This document shows positions 10,507-17,117 of a stretch of 36,243 nt of DNA, one piece after another. This stretch comes from an uncultured Eisenbergiella sp. (lineage in GTDB: Bacteria; Bacillota; Clostridia; Lachnospirales; Lachnospiraceae): assembly GCA_904392525.1 (NCBI GenBank), contig CAJFMW010000011.1, positions 1-36,243 on the forward strand, in the 5' to 3' direction. How positions within the stretch are numbered: position 1 is the first letter of the stretch; each line of letters begins with the position of its first letter. A program made the translations under genes and the position numbers. The notes beneath the pieces are model-generated. The model was not told the origin of the DNA, did no database searches, and saw only the letters and a list, made by a program, of their open reading frames with translations.

Positions 10507-11790
10507 TTAAATTTGCGCCAGCGCCTGTTCCAGATCCGCAATGATGTCATCCGCGTTTTCCAGGCCTACGGAGAAGCGGATCAGATCCGGATTCACACCG
10601 GCTTCCTTCAGCTGCTCATCGTTCATCTGCCTGTGCGTATGGCTGGCCGGATGCAGCACACAGGTTCTCGCATCCGCCACATGGGTCACGATGGCCGCCA
10701 ACTCCAGCTTATCCATCAGCCCCTCCGCCGCACTCCTTCCGCCCTTTAGGCCGAAGGAAATAACGCCGCAGGTACCGTTCGGCATATATTTCTGAGCCAG
10801 CTCATAATATTTGCTGCTCTTTAAGCCGGGATAATTCACCCAGGCCACCTTTTCATGATTCTCCAGATACTGTGCCACCTTCAGAGCGTTCTCACAATGT
10901 CTGGGCATCCGCAGATGCAGGGTTTCCAGACCGATATTCAGCAGGAACGCGTTCATCGGAGACTGAATAGAGCCAAGATCCCGCATGAGCTGGGAGGTCG
11001 CCTTCGTGATGTAGGCTTTCTTCCCGAATTTTTCCGTATAAACAATGCCATGATAGGACTCATCCGGCGTGCACAGCCCCGGAAACTTCTCCGGATACAG
11101 GCTCCAGTCGAAATTGCCGGAATCCACGATGGCACCGCCCACGCACATCGCGTGACCATCCATATATTTGGTGGTGGAGTGGGTCACGATATCCGCTCCC
11201 CACTGAAAGGGATTGCACTTGATGGGGGTGGCAAAGGTATTGTCCACGATCAGAGGGACCTGATGCGCATGGGCCGCCTTTGCGAACTTTTCAATATCCA
11301 GAACCACCAGAGCAGGATTCGCGATGGTCTCCGCAAGCACGCATTTCGTATTGTCCTGAAACGCGGCGCAGAGAGTGTCGTAATCATCGTCCGGATCAAC
11401 GATGCTGCAGGAAATTCCCATCTTCTTCATGGTATTGACGATCAGGTTGAAGGTTCCTCCGTAAACCGTGGAGGAAAGCACCACGTGATCTCCCGCTTCA
11501 CAGATATTGAACACCGCGTAGTAATTTGCCGCCTGACCGGAAGAAGTGAGCATGGCAGCAACGCCGCCTTCCAGCTCACAGATCTTCTGTGCCACACAGT
11601 CGTTGGTGGGATTCTGCAGTCTGGTGTAGAAATAGCCTTCCTCCTCCAGATCAAACAGTCTGCCCATCTGTTCGGAGGTTTCGTATTTAAAGGTCGTGCT
11701 CTGATAAATGGGAAGTACGCGCGGCTCCCCGTTCTTCGGCTTCCAGCCGGACTGAATGCATATGGTTTCTTTTTCGTATGGTTTCTTCAT
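10507..11790 (-). CDS. metY: O-acetylhomoserine aminocarboxypropyltransferase (sulfhydrylase)
   Basis: This PLP enzyme makes homocysteine from O-acetylhomoserine and sulfide (direct sulfhydrylation) on the way to methionine. The 427-residue protein has the length and signatures of the Cys/Met-metabolism PLP family: TRLQNPTND, SSGQAANYYAVFNI, VDNTFATP and the PLP lysine K208 in THSTTKYMDGH. The C-terminal RFSVGLENADDIIADLEQAL is characteristic. SD AGAGGG upstream of the ATG. No SAM riboswitch or T-box fits in the 71-base gap after yebC, so it may be transcribed from the yebC promoter. Some O-acetylserine activity is possible in this family. Confidence 0.95.
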   Translation of the reverse strand: MKKPYEKETICIQSGWKPKNGEPRVLPIYQSTTFKYETSEQMGRLFDLEEEGYFYTRLQNPTNDCVAQKICELEGGVAAMLTSSGQAANYYAVFNICEAGDHVVLSSTVYGGTFNLIVNTMKKMGISCSIVDPDDDYDTLCAAFQDNTKCVLAETIANPALVVLDIEKFAKAAHAHQVPLIVDNTFATPIKCNPFQWGADIVTHSTTKYMDGHAMCVGGAIVDSGNFDWSLYPEKFPGLCTPDESYHGIVYTEKFGKKAYITKATSQLMRDLGSIQSPMNAFLLNIGLETLHLRMPRHCENALKVAQYLENHEKVAWVNYPGLKSSKYYELAQKYMPNGTCGVISFGLKGGRSAAEGLMDKLELAAIVTHVADARTCVLHPASHTHRQMNDEQLKEAGVNPDLIRFSVGLENADDIIADLEQALAQI

Positions 11791-11861
11791 CTTCTGTATC
11801 CCTCTGTTATGTAAATCATGAAAGCATCCCGCCCGGCAGTTTCCATCGGACAGGCTGAAAG

Positions 11862-12590
11862 TTACTCGTTCCAGTTATGATAAACCGCCTGCACGTCGTC
11901 ATCCTCATCCAGCAGATCCAGCGTCTTCTGCAGGTTTTTGACGGCCGTCTCATCGGTCAGATCCACGTAGTTCTGCGGGATCATGGTCACTTCCGCGCTC
12001 GCCAGCGGGATTCCCGCGTCTTCCAGCGCCTTCTTCACGTTTTCCAGCTCATCCGGATCGGTGAGGATTTCGTAGCTGTCCTCTTCCTCGGAAAAATCCT
12101 CCGCTCCTGCATCCAGAGCCGTCATCATCAGTTCATCCGCATCCGCCTCATATTCTTCCTTATCGATGATGATCTGGCCCTTCTTATCGAACATGAAGGA
12201 TACGCAGCCGGGGGTGCCGATGTTTCCGTTTCCCTTGGTAAAGGCGCTTCTCACATTAGCAGCCGTACGGTTCTTGTTGTCGGTCAGCGCATCCACGATG
12301 ATGGCGATTCCGTTAGGGCCGTAGCCTTCATAGGTCACATATTCATAGTTTACGTTTCCCACATCTCCCGCAGCCTTCTTGATGCCACGCTCGATGGTGT
12401 CGTTCGGCATGTTGTTGGATTTTGCCTTGGCGATAACCTGCGCCAGCTTGAAGTTATTGTTCGGATCAGGGCCGCCCTCCTTTACCGCCACCGCGATTTC
12501 TCTTCCGAGAATGGTAAAAATCTTACCCTTCGCCGCATCGTTCTTTTCCTTTTTGTGCTTAATATTGGCAAATTTTGAATGTCCTGACAT
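11862..12590 (-). CDS. yebC: YebC/PmpR family protein
   Basis: The 242-residue product opens with [23 protein letters not shown], the hallmark N-terminus of YebC. It continues with three typical domains ([45 protein letters not shown] and the acidic C-terminal half). YebC family members have been described as DNA-binding regulators, and more recently as translation factors that help ribosomes through proline-rich stretches. The sequence cannot tell which role applies. The ATG at 12590 has GAGGAGG upstream. It has its own strong promoter at 12658-12686 and is followed by metY. Confidence 0.96.
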   Translation of the reverse strand: MSGHSKFANIKHKKEKNDAAKGKIFTILGREIAVAVKEGGPDPNNNFKLAQVIAKAKSNNMPNDTIERGIKKAAGDVGNVNYEYVTYEGYGPNGIAIIVDALTDNKNRTAANVRSAFTKGNGNIGTPGCVSFMFDKKGQIIIDKEEYEADADELMMTALDAGAEDFSEEEDSYEILTDPDELENVKKALEDAGIPLASAEVTMIPQNYVDLTDETAVKNLQKTLDLLDEDDDVQAVYHNWNE

Positions 12591-12657
12591 GTGTTCCTCC
12601 TCTTTTGCCGCCGGCGGCGGCAGTTTATTACTTATCTGTCGTTCTTCACCACGTTAT

Positions 12658-12686
12658 AATATATCATTTGCCTGAAAAAACGTCAA
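12658..12686 (-). promoter_or_regulatory. sigma-A promoter for yebC
   Basis: On the minus strand TTGACG (12681-12686) and TATATT (12658-12663) are spaced by 17 bases, and TGA precedes the -10 (extended -10). It lies in the 102-base gap just after the mazF stop and about 65 bases upstream of the yebC ATG. It probably also serves metY and the membrane protein gene. Confidence 0.72.
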
Positions 12687-12692
12687 CCAGCC

Positions 12693-13034
12693 CTATGTAA
12701 TCAGCTCCAGGCTGACCTTGAGGGCTTCATTGACCCGGTTCATCACCGGAGCGTCCAGATGGCAGACCTTATCCTTCAGGCGTGTCTTGTCAATGGTACG
12801 AAGCTGCTCCAGCAGGATGACGGAATCCTTGACGATATCGTACTGTCCGGCATGAAGCTCGATGTGGGTGGGGAGCTTCGTTTTATTGGTCTTTGATGTA
12901 ATGGCCGCACAGATGACGGTAGGGCTGTGTCTGTTCCCCACATCGTTCTGTATGATGAGCACCGGCCGCACTCCGCCCTGCTCTGAACCCACAACAGGCC
13001 TTAAATCCGCATAATAAATATCTCCGCGACGCAA
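12693..13034 (-). CDS. mazF: MazF/PemK-family mRNA interferase, TTG start, no adjacent antitoxin
   Basis: This is a ribosome-independent endoribonuclease of the EndoA/MazF type. The 113-residue product begins [20 protein letters not shown] and carries the catalytic-type residues R23 ([12 protein letters not shown]) and T46 (AAITSK). A longer ATG frame from 13109 exists, but its first 25 residues are unlike the family. A TTG at 13034 is preceded by AAGGAG at nine bases and gives the normal MazF length, so it is chosen. In Bacillus the antitoxin gene ndoAI lies between alr and ndoA. Here alr ends at 13123 and the 88-base gap cannot encode a MazE. A weak extended -10 (TGCTATCAT) lies in that gap. 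Confidence 0.88.
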   Translation of the reverse strand: MRRGDIYYADLRPVVGSEQGGVRPVLIIQNDVGNRHSPTVICAAITSKTNKTKLPTHIELHAGQYDIVKDSVILLEQLRTIDKTRLKDKVCHLDAPVMNRVNEALKVSLELIT

Positions 13035-13122
13035 ACAACCACGCTCCTTTTCAGAAATGATAGCATTAGTATTGCACCGTTTCTGAAAGGGTATGCAACA
13101 AAGCTTCATTATTTTTTAAAGT

Positions 13123-14298
13123 TCAGGAAAAATCACGGAAATTATCCTTTGTATAAACCGTTTTTCCATCTTTTTTGTAGACACGCGGGACGCGGCGGTT
13201 CAGGCAGCAGGCCAGTTCATAATTGAAGCGTCCGGAAAGCTCTCCCAGCAGCTCCATGGAAATGGTCTCGTCCCCATCGGTTCCGATCAGGGTCACCAGT
13301 CCATTCTCTTCCGCTTCCGGGATGTGGGTTACATCCACCATGAACTGATCCATGCAGACCCTTCCAAGGATCGGCGCCCGTTTTCCGGCAATCAGCACAT
13401 ATCCCTGTCCGGAAAGACTTCTGGGATAGCCGTCTCCGTATCCCGCAGGAACCGTCGCGACACGCATATCTTCCTTGGCAGTGAAAGTTCCGCCATAGCT
13501 GATCTGCTCTCCCGCCTTCACCTCTTTGATAAAAATGATCCGGCTGTAAAGGGACAGCGCGGGCCGCAGAGAGACGATGTCTCTTTTCACCTCATCGGAA
13601 GGCCAGAGGCCATAAAGGATGATGCCCGCCCGGACCGCGTCAAGACCGGACTGCGGCATTTCCACGATTCCCGCGCTGTTGGCGCAGTGCCGCATGGGAA
13701 TCCTGATCCCCAGCTCCTTCTCTATCCTTTTGCAGAAGGAAAGGAAGGAGGAAAGCTGTGCCTCGGCATGGCTTTTATCCGCCTCATCCGCCCTCGCAAA
13801 ATGGGTGAAAATTCCTTCGATTTCCAGTCCCGGCGTTTCCATGCATTTTCTCACAAAGGAAAGGCCCGTATCATCCGGCCGGATTCCAATACGGTTCATC
13901 CCTGTGTCCACTTTGATGTGGATCTTGAAGGGGCGCCCGCTGACGGCCGCCGCCTGCGACAGCTGCGGAAGCATATCCTCTCTGAAAACCGTTGGCCGGA
14001 TCTCCTCCCTCGCCAGCTTTTCATAAGTATCCGGGAAGGCATAGCCCAGCACCAGAATGGGCTTGCGCACTCCGCTTCCACGCAGAATAAGCGCTTCCTC
14101 CACCGTTGCAACAGCAAACCCGTACAGACAGGGCATATCCTCCAGCTCATGGGCGATGGGAACTGCCCCATGCCCATAACCGTCCATTTTCACCACAGCG
14201 ATCAGCTTGACACCCGCGCTTACGTTTGCCATCATATGCTCCACATTTTCATGGATGGCATCCAGATCCACTTCCGCCCAGATTCTTTCATATTTCAT
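13123..14298 (-). CDS. alr: alanine racemase
   Basis: Alr makes D-alanine for peptidoglycan. The 391-residue enzyme has the PLP-binding lysine K37 in AVVKMDGYGHG and the second catalytic base Y268 in EQISYGGTF. It also has the HIKVDTGMNRIG strand and AGYGDGYPRSLSG and RVCMDQFMVDVT blocks. The usual motif is AVVKADGYGHG; the A-to-M change at position 38 is a small departure. SD AAGAGG precedes the ATG at the edge of a repeat element. It follows nnr and precedes mazF on the same strand, the arrangement seen in many Bacillota apart from the missing mazE. Confidence 0.96.
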   Translation of the reverse strand: MKYERIWAEVDLDAIHENVEHMMANVSAGVKLIAVVKMDGYGHGAVPIAHELEDMPCLYGFAVATVEEALILRGSGVRKPILVLGYAFPDTYEKLAREEIRPTVFREDMLPQLSQAAAVSGRPFKIHIKVDTGMNRIGIRPDDTGLSFVRKCMETPGLEIEGIFTHFARADEADKSHAEAQLSSFLSFCKRIEKELGIRIPMRHCANSAGIVEMPQSGLDAVRAGIILYGLWPSDEVKRDIVSLRPALSLYSRIIFIKEVKAGEQISYGGTFTAKEDMRVATVPAGYGDGYPRSLSGQGYVLIAGKRAPILGRVCMDQFMVDVTHIPEAEENGLVTLIGTDGDETISMELLGELSGRFNYELACCLNRRVPRVYKKDGKTVYTKDNFRDFS

Positions 14299-14306
14299 TT
14301 CCGTTA

Positions 14307-14429
14307 CCTCTTTTTTAGCCGCCGTAAGGCGGCATTATAATCAAAGGAATTTGCGCTTTGCGCAAATTTCCAGGAGAAAGCCACAGGCTTTCTCCGCCTC
14401 TTTTTTAGCCACCGCAGGGCGGCATTTTA
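14307..14429 (-). repeat. hairpin-rich intergenic element with duplicated mini-ORF/SD module (element A)
   Basis: Two imperfect direct repeats of 33 bases (14307-14339 and 14397-14429, four mismatches) flank two strong hairpins. One has arms 14373-14382 and 14386-14395 (perfect 10-bp stem, loop ACA). The other spans 14348-14368 (9-bp stem, loop TTT). Read on the minus strand, each direct repeat is itself a hairpin that contains an ATG-started mini-ORF of six codons (MPPCGG and MPPYGG). Each ends in TAA and runs straight into AAAAAGAGG, a Shine-Dalgarno sequence. The second copy supplies the SD of alr. The element fills the whole gap between nnr and alr. Confidence 0.8.
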
Positions 14430-15977
14430 TTTCATCACCACATCCAGCGCCTCCAGAATCTTTCCGGCGCTGACATTATATTCGCTGGCGCGCTCCGCCG
14501 CCGCGTCTCCCGCAAGGCCGTGCAGATAGACTCCGGCACAAGCGGCTTCAAAGGGCTCCATCCCCTGAGCCAGCAGTCCGGCGATGATGCCGGTCAGCAC
14601 ATCGCCGCTTCCCGCGGTTGCCATCCCGCTGTTGCCGCTCTGATTGATGTAGCAGCGGCCCTGCGGATTTGCAGCCACGGTTGCCGCTCCCTTGCACAGG
14701 AGGACGGCATTCATTCGAGCCGCCCATTCCAGGCAGACGGAAACCGGATCGGCAAGCACCTCCTGCATACTCTTCTGCGTCAGCCTGGCAAGCTCGCCGG
14801 GATGGGGCGTCAGGATGAGCGGCCTCCCTCCGTCTTCTCTCTGGCGGCACAGCGTTTCCAGAAGCGCCCGGTCTGCAGCCAGAAGGTTGATGCCGTCCGC
14901 GTCCAGAACCAGAGGCTGCTCCGTCTCCGTCAGAATCAGCCGTATCAGCTCCCCGGCTCCTGTCCCCGTTCCAAGTCCGGGGCCTGCGGCAATCACATCC
15001 GCCCAGCTCTCTGCCTTTCGGAAAACGTAAGCCGCCGTCTCCTGTTCTTTGGCGTCTTCGTCCCCGTAGAGGGACAGCATGGCTTCCGGAACTGCGGTCT
15101 GCAGGATGATCCGGTTTTCCTCTCCGGAAAGCACCCGGACCATGCCTGCTCCTGAACGAAGAACCGCAGATGACGCCAGGATGGCGGCTCCGGCCATTCC
15201 CCTGCTTCCCGCCGCCAGAAGCACCTTGCCGAAGGTTCCCTTATTCCCGTTTGGATCCCTCTGCGGAAGAGGCGGAGGCGATCCGGGCAAAAACGTAAAT
15301 GCGGCAGGCAGCTTTCCATAAAAGCTTTCCTGCGTAATACCAATCTGCGCCGTCACCACCCTGCCCGCATGAGCCGCGCCGGGATAAAGCACAAGCCCCC
15401 TCTTTAAAAAGGCGAAGGTGACGGTCACATCCGCACGAACCGCGCAGCCGTAGACAGCGCCGGTATCCGCGCTCACGCCGGAGGGGATATCCACGCTCAA
15501 AACATATGCACCGCTCCGGTTGATGTAATCCACCGCCTCCGCATATCGCCCCACCGGCGCGCGGTGCAGACCGATACCGAAAATGGCATCCACAATGATA
15601 TCATATTCTCCGTCCGGCATATGATCTGAGATATCACATCCATATTTTCCCAGAATACAAATCTGGGTTTCCGTCTCAGGAGAACAGCGGCTCCGCTCTC
15701 CGATCAGCCAGAAGTCCACCGAAAAGCCCTCCTGCATCAGCAGCCTTCCCACGGCAAAGCCGTCTCCGCCGTTGTTTCCGCAGCCAGCCACGATCAGCGT
15801 TCTTTTTCCGCGCGTTTTTCCCGCTTCCGGGAAATCCTTAAAAATCTCTCCCGCACAGGCGAGCGCGGCCCGTTCCATAAGAACCAGGGAAGGCACACCG
15901 AAGCCCTCAATCGTATTGCGGTCACATTCCTTCATTTCCGATGCTGTTACCAGATATTCCGTACATCTGACATCCAT
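14427..15977 (-). CDS. nnr: bifunctional NAD(P)HX epimerase / ADP-dependent NAD(P)HX dehydratase
   Basis: This metabolite-repair enzyme restores hydrated NADH and NADPH. The 516-residue fusion has an N-terminal YjeF_N epimerase domain (about 1-215) with VAGCGNNGGDGFAVGRLL and VDAIFGIGL. The C-terminal dehydratase domain (about 230-510) has NKGTFGKVLLAAGS, AAGPGLGTG, LILTPHPGE and the ATAGSGDVLTG nucleotide-binding motif. An in-frame start at 16091 would run through a repeat element; the ATG at 15977 with GGAGG five bases upstream is preferred. Its SD lies at the edge of repeat element B. Rex just upstream has its own terminator, so nnr probably needs a promoter in 16111-16248, where none is convincing. 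Confidence 0.94.
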   Translation of the reverse strand: MDVRCTEYLVTASEMKECDRNTIEGFGVPSLVLMERAALACAGEIFKDFPEAGKTRGKRTLIVAGCGNNGGDGFAVGRLLMQEGFSVDFWLIGERSRCSPETETQICILGKYGCDISDHMPDGEYDIIVDAIFGIGLHRAPVGRYAEAVDYINRSGAYVLSVDIPSGVSADTGAVYGCAVRADVTVTFAFLKRGLVLYPGAAHAGRVVTAQIGITQESFYGKLPAAFTFLPGSPPPLPQRDPNGNKGTFGKVLLAAGSRGMAGAAILASSAVLRSGAGMVRVLSGEENRIILQTAVPEAMLSLYGDEDAKEQETAAYVFRKAESWADVIAAGPGLGTGTGAGELIRLILTETEQPLVLDADGINLLAADRALLETLCRQREDGGRPLILTPHPGELARLTQKSMQEVLADPVSVCLEWAARMNAVLLCKGAATVAANPQGRCYINQSGNSGMATAGSGDVLTGIIAGLLAQGMEPFEAACAGVYLHGLAGDAAAERASEYNVSAGKILEALDVVMK

Positions 15978-15980
15978 TTT

Positions 15981-16132
15981 TACCTCCATGCCGAAGCGTT
16001 GCTGAGGCCCGCGCGCCGAACCTCCAGTTCGGCGCTGCGATAACGGGATTTGCGACGCTTCGGCGCAAATCCGGATTGAAAAATAAGCCATCGGGCTTAT
16101 TTTTCAATCTTTCTCTCGCTGCCTCCCTGCCG
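15981..16132 (-). repeat. three-hairpin structured repeat, copy B (between rex and nnr)
   Basis: Copy B has hairpin H1 at 16013-16035 (8-bp stem), H2 at 16046-16072 (9-bp stem, 9-base loop ACGCTTCGG) and H3 at 16074-16109 (perfect 16-bp stem, loop ATCG on the plus strand). The H2 loop is an exact reverse complement of CCGAAGCGT at 15991-15999, which adjoins the nnr Shine-Dalgarno. This would allow a nine-base-pair pseudoknot. CCTCCATGCCG (15983-15993) recurs with one mismatch at 16122-16132, outside H3. It is homologous to copy C (25217-25372) and shares its architecture with copy D (32083-32235). Confidence 0.85.
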
Positions 16133-16248
16133 GGTTTATCGGTCCAGCTCACAGCAGAGCTGCTCACTGTCCGTTGCCCGTCGAATATCCGCATGTCTGT
16201 GCAGGCAGGCCTGCCCATCCATGCGGCTGCCCTCCGGGCTTATCGCGC
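16133..16248 (-). other. gene-free structured stretch between rex terminator and repeat B
   Basis: No gene is recognised here. It holds a hairpin with arms CCGCATG/CATGCGG (16189-16195 and 16220-16226), enclosing the 12-bp palindrome GGCAGGCCTGCC at 16202-16213, and a small palindrome AGCAGAGCTGCT. An open frame on the minus strand from 16218 crosses it and the repeat and ends inside nnr at 15922. That frame is probably not translated because it overlaps the real nnr start. The stretch may be an extension of repeat copy B. Confidence 0.4.
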
Positions 16249-16283
16249 AAAAATGCGTCCGGAAAGCTCCCCCGACGCATTTT
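16249..16283 (-). terminator. intrinsic terminator of rex
   Basis: On the minus strand AAAATGCGTC and GACGCATTTT form a 10-bp stem with a 14-base loop, ending in five T. It starts five bases after the rex stop codon. It separates rex from nnr. Confidence 0.75.
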
Positions 16284-16287
16284 CGTT

Positions 16288-16953
16288 TTACTGACTGTCT
16301 TTCTTCGGCGCTGCCGCTTTTGTTTCCTGGTCATACCGGTTGATCATATAGGACAGCCGGAACAGACTGTCCGAAAGATGCACATTCTCCACCTGCACAT
16401 CTGCGGGAACATCAAGATCCACATGAGCGAAGTTCCAGATTGCCCTGACGCCTGCTTCCACCAGCTTCCCGGCGGTCGATACCGCACTTTCCTTGGGGAT
16501 CGTGAGAACCGCAATATCAACGTCGTTCTCTCTCACAAAAGCCTGCATCTCCTCCATGGGACGAACCTGAATACCCCGGATCATCCTGCCGTGCAGCTTC
16601 TCATTGATATCAAAAATACCGGTAAAAATGAAGCCTCTCCGCTCAAAATTCATATAATTCGCCAGCGCCTGTCCCAGATTTCCTGCTCCGATAATGATCA
16701 GGTGGTGTTTCTTGTCCAGTCCGAGTATACTGCCGATTGCCGTGTAAAGATACTCCACGTTATAGCCGTAGCCCTGCTGGCCGAACCCGCCGAAATTGTT
16801 GAAATCCTGCCTGATCTGCGACGCCGTCACATGCATCAGCCTGCTCAGCTCCTGAGAGGAAATCCGCTCCACTCCCTGGTCCTTCAGCTCACCCAGGAAT
16901 CGGAAATATCTGGGAAGGCGCCCAATTACTGCCTGCGAAATCTCTTTTTCCAC
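16288..16953 (-). CDS. rex: redox-sensing transcriptional repressor Rex
   Basis: Rex senses the NADH/NAD ratio and represses fermentation and electron-transfer genes in Bacillota. The 221-residue protein has the winged-helix N-terminus (ISSQELSRLMHVTASQIRQDFNNFG, about 31-55). It also has the QGYGYNVEYL linker, a Rossmann LIIIGAGNLGQAL motif near residue 86, and the conserved VENVHLSDSLFRLSYMI C-terminus for domain swapping. Translation starts at a GTG (16951-16953), eight bases after GGGAGG; an overlapping ATG eight bases upstream is in another frame. A consensus promoter and a terminator suggest it is transcribed alone. No clear Rex operator (TTGTTAA-N4-TTAACAA type) was seen at its own promoter. 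Confidence 0.96.
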   Translation of the reverse strand: MEKEISQAVIGRLPRYFRFLGELKDQGVERISSQELSRLMHVTASQIRQDFNNFGGFGQQGYGYNVEYLYTAIGSILGLDKKHHLIIIGAGNLGQALANYMNFERRGFIFTGIFDINEKLHGRMIRGIQVRPMEEMQAFVRENDVDIAVLTIPKESAVSTAGKLVEAGVRAIWNFAHVDLDVPADVQVENVHLSDSLFRLSYMINRYDQETKAAAPKKDSQ

Positions 16954-16996
16954 TGTCCATGCCTCCCGTCAAGTCACTGTTCTGGATTCCTTTCTC

Positions 16997-17025
16997 ATTA
17001 TAGCCATCCGTTAAAAATATGTCAA
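16997..17025 (-). promoter_or_regulatory. consensus sigma-A promoter of rex
   Basis: Minus-strand TTGACA (17020-17025) and TATAAT (16997-17002) both match consensus perfectly with a 17-base spacer. It lies about 45 bases upstream of the rex GTG. Confidence 0.85.
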
Positions 17026-17053
17026 TGCATGGCGGACGAGTGAACTGTAACCA

Positions 17054-17082
17054 TTGACATCCTCCCCGCTTCCCGGTAAACT
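17054..17082 (+). promoter_or_regulatory. sigma-A promoter of the ABC-F gene
   Basis: Plus-strand TTGACA (17054-17059) is followed after 17 bases by TAAACT (17077-17082). It lies back to back with the rex promoter; the two -35 boxes are about 28 bases apart. Transcription would start only a few bases before the first possible ATG (17097), favouring a start codon further in. Confidence 0.6.
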
Positions 17083-17117
17083 GATTCTGGTAAAAAATGA
17101 AAGGAATGAAGAATATC

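Noticed and set aside
11791-11861. SAM riboswitch or T-box upstream of metY
   Set aside because: The gap is only 71 bases and shows no conserved riboswitch core or antiterminator.
13035-13109. ATG start for mazF at 13109
   Set aside because: The added 25 residues are unlike MazF and lack an SD, whereas TTG at 13034 has AAGGAG at nine bases.
16954-16962. ATG just upstream of the Rex GTG as the start of a different product
   Set aside because: It is in another frame and leads to an unlikely peptide; the GTG frame gives the complete Rex protein.
16980-17060. Rex operator at the rex/ABC-F promoters
   Set aside because: Only partial TTAA matches are present; the TTGTTAA-N4-TTAACAA consensus is not met.
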